Source: Antitrichia curtipendula
Taxonomy: Eukaryota; Streptophyta; Bryopsida; Hypnales; Leucodontaceae
Assembly: GCA_951230915.1 (NCBI GenBank)
Contig: OX579639.1
Location: 8,990,001 to 9,054,000 of the forward strand
Reading direction: 5' to 3'
DNA: 64,000 nt
Program-made: the position numbers and the translations under genes
The notes under the pieces: generated by a model
Told to the model about the DNA's origin: nothing
Database searches by the model: none
What the model saw: only the letters and a program-made list of their open reading frames with translations
Part shown: piece after piece, positions 44,801-57,989 of the stretch
How the letters are laid out: each line of letters begins with the position of its first letter
How positions within the stretch are numbered: the stretch's first letter is position 1

Positions 44801-47800
44801 GAAACTGAAAAAAAGGACTCAGAAGTCTGACAGACACTGTAGAGAGTATGCATGACACATATCGAGTGGCCAGTGCTTGTCTTCTTCTTGCCGCTTTTGG
44901 TGCATCCCGCTCTAGCCGAGCTCAAATTAGAATCTGGGTTCTTTTCCCATGGTGTTAGGGCAGCTCCTCAAGAATATTATGCAGTACTTTAAGCTAGAAT
45001 GGGATTATTTATTTATTGTTATTCCATTCGGTGACCATTTGTAACATGTTGCATGTCCCTGTGCAGATGATCTTATTGGAGGCGCTTACATCCTCCCATG
45101 GTGCAGGTGAAGACAATGTGCGTTCAAGTGAAAATAGAGAAATCTATCTTCATATAAGTAATCATTTGGACTTCCTCATCGATTTAATGAAGACCCATAG
45201 GGATCTCGAAACTCGTCTCCTTGCTGCTGAAACTGTTGTCAACATGTTGGTGAACTTTCAGGTATTGTAAGCTCTTTGGCATGACGATTCTAATGTGATT
45301 GATGAAAATCAGTACCTCCAGCTTCTCATTATAACTGACCTGTAGTAAGCATTATCAAGTGTGCGAGTTGTTCGTTTTGCCTCAAGGAAGTGATGTCGGT
45401 CACTTTAACCCAAACTTTGGAAGTCCACTTTGGAAGCTAATCTCTAAAGAATGTATTACATGAATTTTTCTTTAAAATGATGCATTTCGTTACCTTCCTT
45501 GAAATGGTTTGTTTCTGCTCCTATAGACATGGAAGCACTCCCTTTTGACCAAAAACTACACATTTTAAAAGTTTATGTAAGTCATTCCAGGTATGGAGGA
45601 CGGTACGGATCCGATATGACATTGTATCAGCGTTAGTCGCAATCGTAAACGAGGATATGGTGGATCAGAGCATTCATGATTGGAATCGGGCCGATCGTGT
45701 GTGTCTTCTGGGATTGAGCCACCTAAAAGAGTTTTCGCCAAGAAGAATAGAACTCGAGAGAAAGTCAGAAAATGGTAAAACTCAGATCATTATCACAGCT
45801 ATGATGAAACTGTTAAGCGATGGTAAGCTTTCTCAATTTCCCTACCCGCTGCACATTCAAGAGAATATGAGAGACTTTGAACCCTAAGTAGCTCCCTTCA
45901 TTAGAGCAAGTTCATGTGAATAGTGCTGCCAAGTTGTACTCAAACAAACGTTTCACGATTTGTACCGTGTGACAATAGTAGCATTGTTTATGCGGACATG
46001 CATCACAATGATGACACTATTAAAGAAATAGTGACAACTGACAAGGTTGAGAAGTCCATTAGTTGAAAGGAATATTAGCATCTGTGAGAGGAATAGTACC
46101 GCTTTACATAAAACAATGGGAGCATCTTGCTGGGGCGAGGTCATACTCTGGTAACCACACCTGATTGCAACACCCATCTAAATGCGCTTAAAATGTCCCA
46201 ATTAGGTGTGGTTACCTTGCTAGAAGAATTTTCACGTGCTCATTGAGTGTAAGTTGTGGTGTCAAAAGTACTTACCTTTGATGTTGTACTTGAAGGGCTC
46301 AAAGAGACTATCCTAAGCAATTTGGCGAAGGATACACTGGTTGCCTTGGACACTAAGGTCCTGGTGACGGACCGTCGCACTCCAACACTGAAGATCTCGT
46401 TGGAAGTTCGGAGGGAGTTGCTGAACCTTATGATGACTGATGATCTAATTTCTCACACTACGATTCCTGGAAGAATGGCCATTATGAGCTTGATGAACAA
46501 ACTGTGTGACTCGTACAAAGAAGGTATCACTGAAGACTTGTTTTTGTACCTCTTGAAAATGATGAAAACGATCGGATGCGAAGTAATGCAGCTTTCGAAT
46601 TCGGGGGAAAATGCGCAGAAAGTGAAAGATTTGAAGCAGATCCTGGATCTGGCTGTGAAGCTGTCTTGTTTTTGTGTGACTCATGGAAAAGACATAGCGC
46701 AAGCTGTGCTCACCAAGAACGTTGCGGAGCGAGAAACTCTGGAAGTCATGTTGGAGGAGCAAAACTCAGGAATTCTGGATGAGCATAGACTAGAGATTCT
46801 GAAGATTTTTGATAAGATTGACATGCCAAGCAGCAGTCAAGGTCCTGGAGAGCTTGCAGTTCTGGTCAAGATGGCTAAGTCCCCATCTGCAGGTTGTCGA
46901 GCGCAAGTAGCCAGCAGGTTGCTGAATTTCGTTAAGGAAAAGCTGGACGACACTGAGATGGAAGAGGCAGGAGGCATAAATGCACTTATGGTTTGTCAAT
47001 CAATCCTTACTACTGGATTTTCTTTTGGGGCAGATGAATTTTGTCACATTTGTTTCTTAATTTCTTTTTTTCTACACTTTTATAATATGACAAAATGTTG
47101 TGAGCAAAAATAGCTAGACTCTTGGTGGGTGCATTTGTTTGGTAGGCACATTGTGCCAGGTTTGAATTCTTGAATTGAGTCATTGGTGGGATGAAATTTC
47201 ATTAATATCTGTCTTTCCTTTTTTAAGACTAATCAGTGGGGACAATACTAACCACGACCTACTGCACACCCACCCACAATAGAGTAATACTTTCTGTTCA
47301 CAAATGTTAGGTCATATGCAATGTTTTTTTGTGGGTTGATTAATTCATCCAAGTTATACCCTCTCAAATTTGTTCGGTTGTATGAATCAACGAATTATCC
47401 GAGTCATCTGTTTTTGCTTCTACTTCCAATTTTGTATGTGATGTAAAATCTTTCTATCATTTCCTGCAGGATTTGTTGAATGACGAGGAAGTGGACTGCC
47501 AAAAAGATGCTCTGCTTGCATTGTATCGCTTATCTCCAAGTATTGCGAGCCAGATGGAGAGGCTGCCTCTTAAGATCATTCTTAGTTTTCTTCATCCAAA
47601 GTGGCCAAGCGATATAAGAGATGCAGCTGTTTGGTTTCTGGACTTGATGGTCAACGAGAGTGCAGCAAATGCCAAGAAGTTTATGGAGACACCAGCAGCA
47701 TTGAAGGCTGTACTCCTTTGCTTAGACAGAGACGCTGAAAATCCTAGCTGTCAAAAATCTGTTTCTGCGCTGCTCAAAATGGCAACAGAAGATGACGATG

Positions 47801-50800
47801 ATGTCCGCTTCGGAATTGCCAGTGCTGGTCTGAGTAGTCTCGTCGAATTTGTGCAAAGGCTTGGTACGATTGATCACAAGAAGTTGCTGACTGTCATGCT
47901 GGGTCTGCTTTGCAAAAGTGGGACTGACTGTGAGGTATGTATTTATTTGCATTTATGAGAATCTTACTGTGCTAAAAAACGTCTGGATTCCTTTGTCAAT
48001 GTCGCTGAGACAGCTCCTCAAGAATGTTATGAGACATTTTAGACTCTTGTAATTGATCGAGTCTTCTGCAATTTTGGTGTTTTGTTATGTGCAGGAAACG
48101 GTGACCAGAGCTAATGGTCACTCCTTCCTTTTAGAATCTCTTCAAGAAAAAATTTCAATGGAGAAAGCGGCACAAGGCTTGCTGAGTCTTTTAGCCCATG
48201 CACGGACTCGAGGCGATGTGCTACAAGCTGGGTTTGTGGAAATAGCAATGGGAAGCATTGACCGGGAGAATGCCAGTACTGAAATGGCCCTTGGTTTGGA
48301 TAGCGTTTGCTCTACTCCTGATGGACTGGATCAGATCGTTGCTTGCTCTCGTAGCGTTGGAGCGCTGTTGATCCTTCTAGAGCGTTGTCCTACATTTGAT
48401 GGGAAGGGAGCTGCTGCAGCAGTTATTGCAAGATTGTACCCGCGGCTCAATTCCAATGAGGATTCAAAACGACAGGGCGAAATGATAGATGCCTGTTCCA
48501 ATTTGATCAAATATCTTGATCATAAGGACAGGTTACAACGCCAGGAGTTTCTGAAGGCTCTTGCAGCTTTTGCTACTGGAAAGAAGGGGCGGCAATCTAT
48601 CCATGAAGAGCGGGGTCAAATAATTCTCATACGATTTCTGAAGGATAAGGAAACTGACACTCAGGTAAGGGATTTTTCTCTTCATACTAGACCTTCCTTC
48701 AGAATATCCTGTAGAGACTGCTTAGTTAGCAAATAATTATTTTTCAATTGTTTTGATGAGTTTGTCTTGACCAAGAAGAGAGGATCTTCAAAACGTTCAC
48801 CAGTCAATTTATTCTTTCGTCTCGTTCTTGGTTTGCCATAATTTTCTCTCGAAAATATGCTGTTTTTTTGTCAAAAAGTGACTTATCTCACCCATGTGTA
48901 CATGTTTCAACCAAGAGAGGTACTATTAATCGTTAGTTCCTGTCTATTCTGCAGCGTTAGTCACAGGATCTTTTGTGCATATACTAACATTTATTCGTCA
49001 CTGGAGGTTTGCTTAGACAATTGTATTATTCAATTCATACATTTTTGTGTGGTAGACTTAGTGGTGATTATGTCATGGCATTAGTCACTGATATGCATTT
49101 GTTGCAACAGGTGCGGGATCTGATGCTGCAAATTTTGGCGGAGATGAGTAATGTCTTTCTAGATGGAGTTACGAATCGAGATTCCTTTTATCATAAGATC
49201 CTGAATGTGTTCTTGGAACACAGGATTGGTACTTTGCTATGTGACCTTCCTAAAAACGACGACTTCAGGGAGAACACGGAGAGTATGAAGAATATGCTTA
49301 TTCTTATCAGAAACTTGAGCCTTGCTGGTCCGTTCCTCCTCCTCTTTTTTGCGGCTTTAAACCAGTCTTACTTTAGGACACTCTGCGGATTGGGTTCTGA
49401 GTTCCATTCAGTTCCGAAGTAGTTGACCATCCATGTGTCAGATGTGCCAACTATGCTCTCCTCAATGAATGTCAAGATTCCAGAGTCCTTGCTAACAAGG
49501 TATTTTTTGAGATTCTATACATCTTTTATCATGCAAAACAACTGTAGGTAATTAAGAGTCTTTGGATATTCTTCTAATGGTTCAGTTTGTTGAATGCAAT
49601 CGATCAGAAGCAACAATTGGTGCTTCATACGGTGAATCCATTTTTTGTTGTATGCTTTTCAACTTGTGCTAATTGTCAAACACTTCAAGAGTACGAAAAA
49701 GGACCTTATTAGTCGTAGTTCTTATCTCTGTCCTTCGCACAGGATGTAGACTACAGTTGCTGTATTAATATTATGAGAAATTCGCAGTGTTGTGAATGGA
49801 TTTGAAGACTTGCAAAGAGACTTTGCTGATGAAAGCTTAATGTGTTCGTGTTCAGGGCCAGCCGCTTGTAGTCATCTATCTGATGCTGGTGCTGTACTGC
49901 TGCTGCTGAAGGTTCTTTCTGAGCACGGCAATTCGTTGTCAACGGTGACTGAGCTTGCTGTAAAGGCACTCGTGAAATTTATGGACGATCCCGACGGTAG
50001 AAAAGCGTTTCTCCATGGAGGAATCAGATCTCTAGTTGCTATTTTAAAGCTCGATGCCAAGTCGTCTGATGTCAGGAATCTTACGACCATAATACTGGTT
50101 AGTTTATCCTCACCACTGAATGCTCGTGTGAGGATCTAGAGCCTTCCTTCCATTGCTTCCCATTTTTTTGGCCTCTGAATTTGTTGTCTCTGGACTGAAA
50201 GGGTCATAGCATTTGTTGGCAATTGTGAGAACTTATCCTTCTTCACTGTTGATGGTCACCAAAAAATAGATTCAAAAGTATGACATTCATTGTGGAGAGC
50301 ATAGTTGGCTCATAGTGAGTGGCCAACGCCTATCTTCTTCCTGTAGCTTTTGGTACCTCCCACCTGCGATGAGCTCAATATTGTGCACGAAAAGAATCTA
50401 GATTTCCGTTTTCAAGGGTGTTGAGGAGAAAATTCCTCAAGAATGTTATATAGGCGGTATTGGATCAATACAAGCTACATCTACGGAGAGTGAGGAAGTT
50501 GAGTAGGTTCTTTGTATATTGTTTGCTGCTACTTATAAACTAAGCCCTAGTCTCTAACAAGAAATATGCTACATTTACAGTGTAGCTACGGGGTGAAAGA
50601 CGCGTTAGTCACTTGTAAGCTTTGTAGCTGCACTACAAGGACACAGCCTCTTGTGCTGCAACTGCCTGTTCCTTGCAGTGACTAATTTCATACCGGTTGA
50701 TATTAGCGACATACTCTTCACACTGTATACATTCTCTTCTTGACCTCCTTGTGGAACTACTTGGAAATCACAATATTCTTGTCCAACAAGCTGGTTTTCT

Positions 50801-51540
50801 TTTTGGATGTACTAACACCTTTTAAAGGGTTTGTTTGTCCCTATAAACGGGGAGCAGGCATCCGTCGCTCAAGATCCAAAAACCGGTGGAGCTGCCTGCA
50901 CTGCAATCTTTAACTGCGACATATTTCAAGCATTAAATACTATAATGTACGAAGGTGAGACGAGCAGGATCAAGTGGCAAGCTGCAGTTTTGATGAAGCT
51001 GTTGGCCACAAATGGGCCAACAAGGCAAGTATGTGCTGCTATTTATCATGCCGGTACTCTGGACGCTCTCATCTATTTGCGTTCTCAGAAGCACTGTGAG
51101 GATGTAAGTCCTACACCTTTGTCCTCATTCCTTGCTAACGTTAATTTTGTATTTTAGATCCTTCAATTTCCTTCACACGTCAGTTTTTTTTCTTCCCATG
51201 AATAGCGGGTGCTCTAAATTTACAGTCTCACAATATCTTTAGCAGTGAAGAGGATGTATCCTCGTCAATGTTGGAATGGGATCGAAAGACTCTGCGTTGT
51301 CCAAGGCTTCTTTGTTATTCATTTACTGTTACAATCTTGTGTTAGTTTTTCAACACATATGAGGTCTTATCATCATGAGGATGGTTTTGATTTAATGTGC
51401 TAAGACCCCAGTCTAAAGATTGTTATGCTGACGCTTTGTGCTTTCTCTGACAGATTGCAAATGACGTCCTGAAATTTTTGAGAGGGAAAAATACTGACTG
51501 CAAAAAATACATCGACGAGTGGTCAAAGAAATCGAAATAA
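41871..51540 (+). CDS. ARM-repeat protein, about 1,410 residues in 17 coding exons
   Basis: Exons with consistent GT-AG sites and phase: 41871-42079, 42828-42942, 43288-43398, 43563-43585, 43779-43941, 44341-44721, 45067-45261, 45591-45822, 46254-46990, 47470-47934, 48095-48664, 49111-49327, 49402-49499, 49586-49619, 49778-50097, 50828-51103, 51454-51540. The summed length is a multiple of three. The ends of exons 6, 12 and 14 and the start of exon 16 are least certain. From exon 9 on, the protein is a chain of Leu/Ala-rich helical repeats of about 40 residues (for example AGAVLLLLKVLSEHGNSLST and GGIRSLVAILKL), typical of ARM repeats, which act as protein-binding scaffolds. The N-terminal exons resemble the helical lead-in of plant U-box/ARM proteins, but no U-box is seen. 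Exon 6 carries a tandem 17-residue duplication. No signal peptide or membrane segment seen. Lack of stops suggests an active gene; partners unknown. Confidence 0.8.
44755..45000 (+). repeat. Intronic dispersed repeat, copy 1
   Basis: Shares GTTGTGAGAACT, GAGTGGCCA-TGCTTGTCTTCTTC and CAGCTCCTCAAGAATATTATG with 50195-50470. A short 3' part is also present at about 48,004-48,045. Located in the ARM-gene intron after exon 6, which helps place that exon's end. Confidence 0.6.
50195..50470 (+). repeat. Intronic dispersed repeat, copy 2
   Basis: Homologous to 44755-45000 in the same orientation, within the ARM-gene intron 50098-50827. It is non-coding. The ends GGTCATAGCATT and CCTCAAGAATGTTATA define the shared block. 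Confidence 0.6.
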
Positions 51541-52537
51541 TCCTGTATCCTTGGATGTTTTCATCATCTGAAATTAGTCCCCTCCGAAGGCATTTAGACT
51601 TCCATCTGAAGACGTGGGCAAACAGAAGCGGAATCAATCCTTCAGCTGTGAACCTCTTAACCAGAAGCAGGATTCTTTTGCAGTTGGGTGTACAAAAAAG
51701 CAGGGCACGCTGGGGGGGCCGGAGCATCTGACTATTCCTCATTCCTGCCAGCATATCGCTGCCGGATGAGCCCCACATACTCCGAAAAGGCATGCGCAGT
51801 TCAGGACAGTAATTGAGCTTTTACGTTGAAGATCACTAAGGTGATACTGAAGGTGATACTGTCAAAACTCTTGCCTGCCTGCGGTTTGCAATGCTCCCGC
51901 AGTATGCTTCAAAGGGAAAAGGAAAACTTACTATAGTTATCCTCATTGTCATTCAAAGTGGGGGTGCTTATCTTGTGCATTGAAGACTAGGGGTGAATGT
52001 AATGAATAATGTGGTGAATTCGTGTCGGCAAGCCTTTTTTTCCAGTGATTTAATCACAAACCTAAAATAGTACCACAACTCTATTGCCAAATCAGGTTTC
52101 AAGGCTACTGTAGCAATCTCATTAGCTAGTCAGAAGAAAACTTATAGCCTGTTATCTTTCTTTTCTTCATTTTTAAGCACTTAGATCACCTGATGAGTGT
52201 ACATATGAATGGTCTTGACATTGTATTTGATAATCTTCTCAAGCTTTCCGGCTGTTGAAGGGTATCTAGTCCGTTCACGTTGCTGACCCTATATCAGTAA
52301 AAGGAGGGTCAGTAAAAGGCTCTAAGAGAGGAAATGTTTTAGATTTTTTTACTATGAATTGAAGGACAGGCAACTGTAATGTACTGAACCTTGTTGCATG
52401 GACCAAGAAGGAAATAAATCCATTTGTTACTGCTTCTGAAAAGAAACTTCGTAGGTCTGACTCCATTACTCCTGAGGAACTTGTCCGTACGAAGGTCGCA
52501 GTCGAGAGAGGCTGTGTGCAGAACGTGTTCGTAGCTT
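51541..52537. other. 3' region of the ARM gene, no further gene
   Basis: The first several hundred bases presumably hold the ARM-gene 3' UTR. No canonical AATAAA was seen close to the stop; AATAAT occurs near 52,004. No other coding motif noted. Confidence 0.4.
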
Positions 52538-52835
52538 ATCAGGTTTCTTGTCATTGTATCTTAGCTTTTGATCAGGTTTCTTGTCATTGTATCTTAGCTT
52601 TTGATCAGGTTTCTTGTCATTTGTATCTTAGCTTTTGATCAGGTTTCTTGTCATTGTATCTTAGCTTTTGATCAGATTTCTTGTCATTTGTATCAAACTT
52701 TTGACTAGATTTCTTGTCACTGTTATCTAGCATTTGCTGAGCTTCCTTGTCATTGTATCTCGCTTGTGATCAGATTGTTGTCATTCAGTGCATCTAACTT
52801 TTGATCAAATATTTCTTGTCATTGTATCCTGCAAG
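52538..52835 (+). repeat. 33-bp minisatellite
   Basis: About nine units of ATCAGGTTTCTTGTCATTG-TATCTTAGCTTTTG. The first four are nearly identical and later ones are progressively diverged, the usual pattern of a locally expanding array. Confidence 0.9.
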
Positions 52836-53534
52836 GTTCAGATAAAGATGATTGTGTCTTGGTCGGTTATTGCCTTGCAGATTGTACAGCCCCTTGTAAG
52901 AGAGTGTACTGTACGTTGTTTGTGCTGTGTGAGTTACATTGGCCACAGTAGCAACTAGTCTGAGTCTTTCTGACATTGTGCGACATTTGATCAGAAAGTA
53001 TGGCGGGTGCTTTCTTCAACATGTTGATGATTGAATCATTTTTCTACACTAAAGAATTATTATTCTTCATACCAAAGAGGCATCATAATGTAAGGTACTG
53101 TAGGAGGACCTAAAATGGACCCCATCCCAAGTGTGACCAGTACTTGTTGATAATCGTACTGACTGAGCGTGGAATTGGTGTTGAAAGGGTTGGAAATTTG
53201 GGTTTCAAAATGACCATGATATGAACTGTATGCAAGAGCACATGAGGTTAATACACAACAATGGATTCACCTGTTTTTTCTGCAATCCTGAGGGACAATT
53301 TGGGATTATCATTGCAATGGAGTTGGGAATTATAAGAGCTATATTAGCATCCAAAGGACAAGAATAACCCCCTCTTGTGGTTGACAATGGAAAGCTATTT
53401 GTTTTTTGCTTTAGTCTAAAATGAGTTGACCAAAGAAGTTGCAAATTGTTCCTTAATTTTCTTTTTCTACTGGACAGGGGGAGAGTGAATTTGATATAGA
53501 ATGACCAAAGAAACAACAATGGGTTATCCTATAG

Positions 53535-53685
53535 TGGGGAATGCTGCCGCATGAGCGTGGAGCATAGAACGCAGAGCGTAGAGCAGGGATTTAAAGTAAT
53601 TAAATTTTAGAGTTGAGAAATGTGAAGACCTATGACCGCGATTGTTGAGGACCTAAAACCGTGCAAGAAATAGGTGCATACAATT
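53535..53685 (+). repeat. Left member of a distant inverted repeat pair
   Basis: Contains GAGCGTGGAGCATAGAACGC, AGAGCGTAGAGC and CCTATGACCGCGATTGTTGA, which recur in inverted orientation at 63118-63335. Confidence 0.65.
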
Positions 53686-53689
53686 TGAG

Positions 53690-54844
53690 TGGATGTCAAG
53701 CCAAAATAATTCAATTAATATAATTTGACTCTTTGAGTCTTCTATATTGTATGTAATGTCCATATTGAACTTGTTACACAATAGAAGTATAAAGAATACC
53801 TTAGTTTGAATTGGAAATCAATGAAATAAAAACAAGCATCGATTGTATGAGTCTTCCTACTAAAATCTAAGTTATGGTGAATTAATGAAACTAAAACCTA
53901 GTAGATGAAGATAAAAGAGGAAGTCCATAGATTTGTCAATACTATGTACTAATGATATATATGGCAATAAATATTAAAAATATATATATCTTTAAATGAA
54001 GTTGTTTGTTTTATTTTGTTTGTTTATTTTGTTTGTTGCTTTGAGATCTCCAGAATTGTGCACCCCCTATTACATTCTTAATACTGTGAGAAAGTTTTCT
54101 ATGAAAAGGGGGTGCGCGGACTTTATTTTATGGCGTTTGGACTCACAATAGAAAAGATGCTGAATTTTAAAGTTTTTATGAATTAAAAAATTAGAAAATT
54201 ACTTTTATTTTTATTTCATTATATTGTGGCAATGATACACGGCTACACTAGTATAGTGTTAAATGGCATTTATATTATGTACATATAATTAAAAGTCAAT
54301 TGTAAATCAAGTATTTTTTGAAGGTGTCCTAAGTAAGTTGCTCATTAGGTTCCTTTCATTGTGATTTCACTCTTTAGTCAAAAGCTTGTTGAATTCTTAA
54401 AATTTTAGCATTCCATATGTTTTGATACAATGTATCCCATGAATCAATTTGCCTTTATACAATTAGTCTCAATGGTTTGCATAGTAAAGGGAACCACTCT
54501 TCACACTAATGAAGTCTTAAAGCACAACTCAAGCTACTATTTATTAGATTATAGAGATTTGAAAACAAGGTACATGCAAAATATTTTTTATATACTTTTG
54601 TCACTTATAATATCTTATAAAAAAATTGCTTTGATAGGTTTAAATAACTTGGATCCTACCAAATATAGCAAAGTTGACTTGTTTGGTTTAAATTCTTGTG
54701 GTGTAGGTTGTTTTTACCTTATGTATATGTATTTTTTCCTCAACAAAAAACATGTGATCACTTGAATAGATTTGATTCTATTTAGATATACTTGAGTCTC
54801 AAATGTTTGGTTCAATCTTTTATACATTATGCACATTGATAATA
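53690..54844. other. AT-rich stretch without recognised gene
   Basis: One open frame of 111 codons (54430-54765) is Tyr/Leu/Ile-rich with no motif and AT-driven composition. It is not accepted as a gene. Confidence 0.4.
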
Positions 54845-54848
54845 TTAA

Positions 54849-55794
54849 CCCCTAAAGGACCAAATACCGTTTTTTGACAACATAGCATTTTGGGGCAGCT
54901 CACCACAAATGGAATTTTTATTTTTTTTCTTTGAAATTTTCACACAAGATGTGCCCAAGGAATAGCTTTAGGGCCCAACAATTTTCATAACTTTTGACCA
55001 CAAGGTTAAAAAGTTATGGTATGATATGTAGTTTTCATTGTTCGGCAGGCAGCCCGGGCAGCAAAAAAAACTTCTTTAAAAATCATTTTCTAGAGAAATA
55101 AAAATTTGAAATTGGTTCTCTAGATTTATGTGCACAAGGAAAGCTTTGAATCATTCCACTTTGGTTTATGAGATGAAAATTATGAGGAATTTTAGTTGTG
55201 GGTGGTTTGCGGGTAGTTATGAAATCTCCACTCTAAAATAAACTTTGAAGTCCTTTATTTAACTCAATTTTCAATATTTTGGGAAAAAAATACAAACACA
55301 AGGTGTAGATTGTTTATTACAACATTACAATTGTTTAGATTGGCATTTTTCAATTCCATAATTAAATCCTTAACAATTTAGTGTTTTGAATCGTTTTCTA
55401 CTTCTTTCTACTTACTATTTTTTTCCTATATGTTGTACATTTCCAAATGATCTGAAATTTTTCAAGCATGTAGCTAACTTGCTTTGAAGAATGAATCCAA
55501 AGAGTTACCACCATTTTTGGACATTTTTTCATACAAATGTGACCATGTGAAGTGCAGCTGCCCGGTTTTTCGCAGGGACAAAAAAAGGGATTTTGTCACT
55601 TCAAATGCTAATATCTTGCAATCTACACGGTGGAAATTTCTGAAATTTTTTCCACATCTTCTCAAACTAGTTTAATATAAGATCCTACGGTTACATGTGT
55701 CCAAAAATGTTTTTTTTCCAGAATTCGGTACTTGTACTAGAAATGGTAGTTTGGGAGCGTTTTTTGTGAAAACATAGTGAAAAACCTTTAGGGG
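54849..55794 (+). mobile_element. TTAA-flanked MITE, copy C
   Basis: Begins after TTAA (54845-54848) with CCCCTAAAGGACC and ends with CCTTTAGGGG. The right flank is ATAA rather than TTAA, a single-base change. Nearly collinear with copy A (for example, GCAGCTGCCCGG-TTTTTCGCAGGGAC in both). Confidence 0.75.
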
Positions 55795-56374
55795 ATAATA
55801 AGTAATAACCTCGTTTATTATAAACTAAATTATATCTCTACAATTGTTAAGCCATGATATAGATTTGGATGACATATGACTAATTTAATTCCATCATCAA
55901 TTACCTTTATTTTTATTGACTATTAGATCATTGACCATATTATTTGATTGAATATGGTCTTTTTGTAAAATTGAAGGTGAGGTATGATTGAAGTTAACAA
56001 CAAAAATTGAAGATTTATTGCATCTTGACTAAGACTATTTTAAAGTTTGAAGCATTTATTAACTACAAGATATAAATCTATAAGTCTCTGAAGCAACTAA
56101 AATTTAATTTTTTCGTAAAACAAACAAAAATCAACTTGTAGATTCAAAACCCAATTCAATAACAAGAAGGTCAATATTGACTACAAGAAAGGAACCCTGG
56201 CATCCAAAAGACTTTTGTCAAAAACTACATCATTTTAAAGAACATTAAAATAAATTCTCCAAGCCATTCTAGCATAGTCAAAGTCCAACATGTTAAATTC
56301 TTTCACCAAATCTCAAGCACTAAGATAAATGAACTCAATGATTTGGTCTTACTACAGTGGAGTCCAATAACCTT
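55795..56374. other. AT-rich stretch without recognised gene
   Basis: Nothing supportable seen between the TTAA element and the foldback element. Confidence 0.4.
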
Positions 56375-57226
56375 ACAAATTGCCTATTGCACCATTCAAA
56401 GAATTTTGTATAACATAAAATAGAATTAGCATTTTTTGTCTTGCATAAGTAAGATTTGGTTTGTACACAATTCCAATCAAGTATGCTAATTTTCAATTTC
56501 AAAAAAATAAAATTCCATTTTTAGTGAATTATTTCATTTGTTTCATTTTATATTCATGATTTTTTATAATAATTGATTGAAAAACATTGGAGATGAAATT
56601 TTTAAATTGATTGCATAGATATGTAGGAAACACCCATACATACGTCTTTCCTTCAACAAGCATCTCTATAAAAGTTTCAAAATTCCCTCTATAGAATTTT
56701 TAATGTTCCTCTGTCAAAAATCCAAAATGCCTACATTTTGTAAATGAATATTCCTATATGAATTAGATTTTGGCAAATCAATTGTACTGTTATGCCCAAT
56801 TGTAAGAAATTAGTTGCAGTGTGAAGGTCAAATAGCAAAATCTAATTTCAATAAAGTGATATATGTTTTACAAAATTTAGGCATGTCACCTTAAGAATCA
56901 AATATTTATAGAGGGAATTCTAAAATTCTTTTGGAGATGCTTGTTGAAAGAAATATGTGAGTACGGATGTTTTCTAAATATTTATGCATTCAAATTAAAA
57001 AAAGTTCATCACCAATGTTTTTCAATCAATTATCACATAAAACCATAAAAATTGAATGAAATAAATCGAACCAAAAATTTGTCCAAAATAGAATTTTGGT
57101 TTTTGAAATTGAGAATTGATATGCTTGATTGGAATTGTATAAGAATTAAATATTACTTATGCAAGACAAAAATGTCAATTGTATACTATGTAATGCAAAA
57201 AAGTTTGATTGCAATAGGCAATTTGT
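56375..57226. mobile_element. Foldback element with about 400-bp arms
   Basis: The left arm begins ACAAATTGCCTATTGCA and the right arm ends TTGCAATAGGCAATTTGT. The arms stay complementary for roughly 400 bp each (for example TTGTCTTGCATAAGTAA versus TTACTTATGCAAGACAAA, and AACATTGGAGATGA versus TCATCACCAATGTT), with a short centre near 56,800. There is no coding potential. Related DNA at 31160-31800. Confidence 0.75.
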
Positions 57227-57989
57227 ACAAATATTGGACCTGATTGTTCAACTGCACTTTTTGCACTAAAACTCCATCTCAAGTGTTAGATCCATTTTTA
57301 TACCATTTCAATTAATCTTTCATTAATTTAAATTTTGTAGAAAAATATGCAATTCTTTAGCCTTTTAGATGTTGTCATTGGTGCTCATTGAACTCTACTT
57401 TGCACCAATAGGTATACTTAACAAGTTGTCAACCACCAGAATTCTACTCAAAATTTATGAAAAAAATTAATAATAATTTTATTTTTCTTTGAATATTCAC
57501 TTCATCAACACAATACCAATTTATATTGTTAGGTCTTCTAAGAGATTTCAAATTCTATTGATCATATAAAAATAATATTATACCAACATGTACCTTTATA
57601 TCATTGTCAACCTCCAACATTTTTTTACTTTAATAATCTTTTTTACTAACTCTTATCACAATCCTTTGTGAATAACAAGTATCCTTGGAGCTTGCAAAAA
57701 AAAAAAATTAAATTTAAAAAGGTTTAAATTAGATTTTTGTAAATTAGATTTTTTGAATACAACTCTAAGGACTCAAAATGCAATTGCAAAGTTCAATTTT
57801 TCTTTTCAATTTTAGGTATTATATATATATGCATATATTTATTTTATTATCACTTCAAAAAAAATTGCAACAAGAGCTTAGACTTTGTAGAAACCTAGTT
57901 GGCATTAGCAATATCCCTATAGAGACTACCTTGCAACTTTTTGCAAAAGAATATTTGCTTTGTTTTTTTTTCTTAAATTTATAATAGAA
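57227..57989. other. AT-rich stretch without recognised gene
   Basis: No coding or repeat structure noted. Confidence 0.4.

Noticed and set aside
41871..45300. U-box domain in the N-terminal part of the ARM gene
   Set aside because: No CPI...DPV-type U-box signature was seen in any exon or skipped open stretch, so the protein is called ARM-repeat only.
54430..54765. 111-codon plus-strand frame
   Set aside because: Hydrophobic/Tyr-rich composition follows from AT richness; no start context, splice or domain support.
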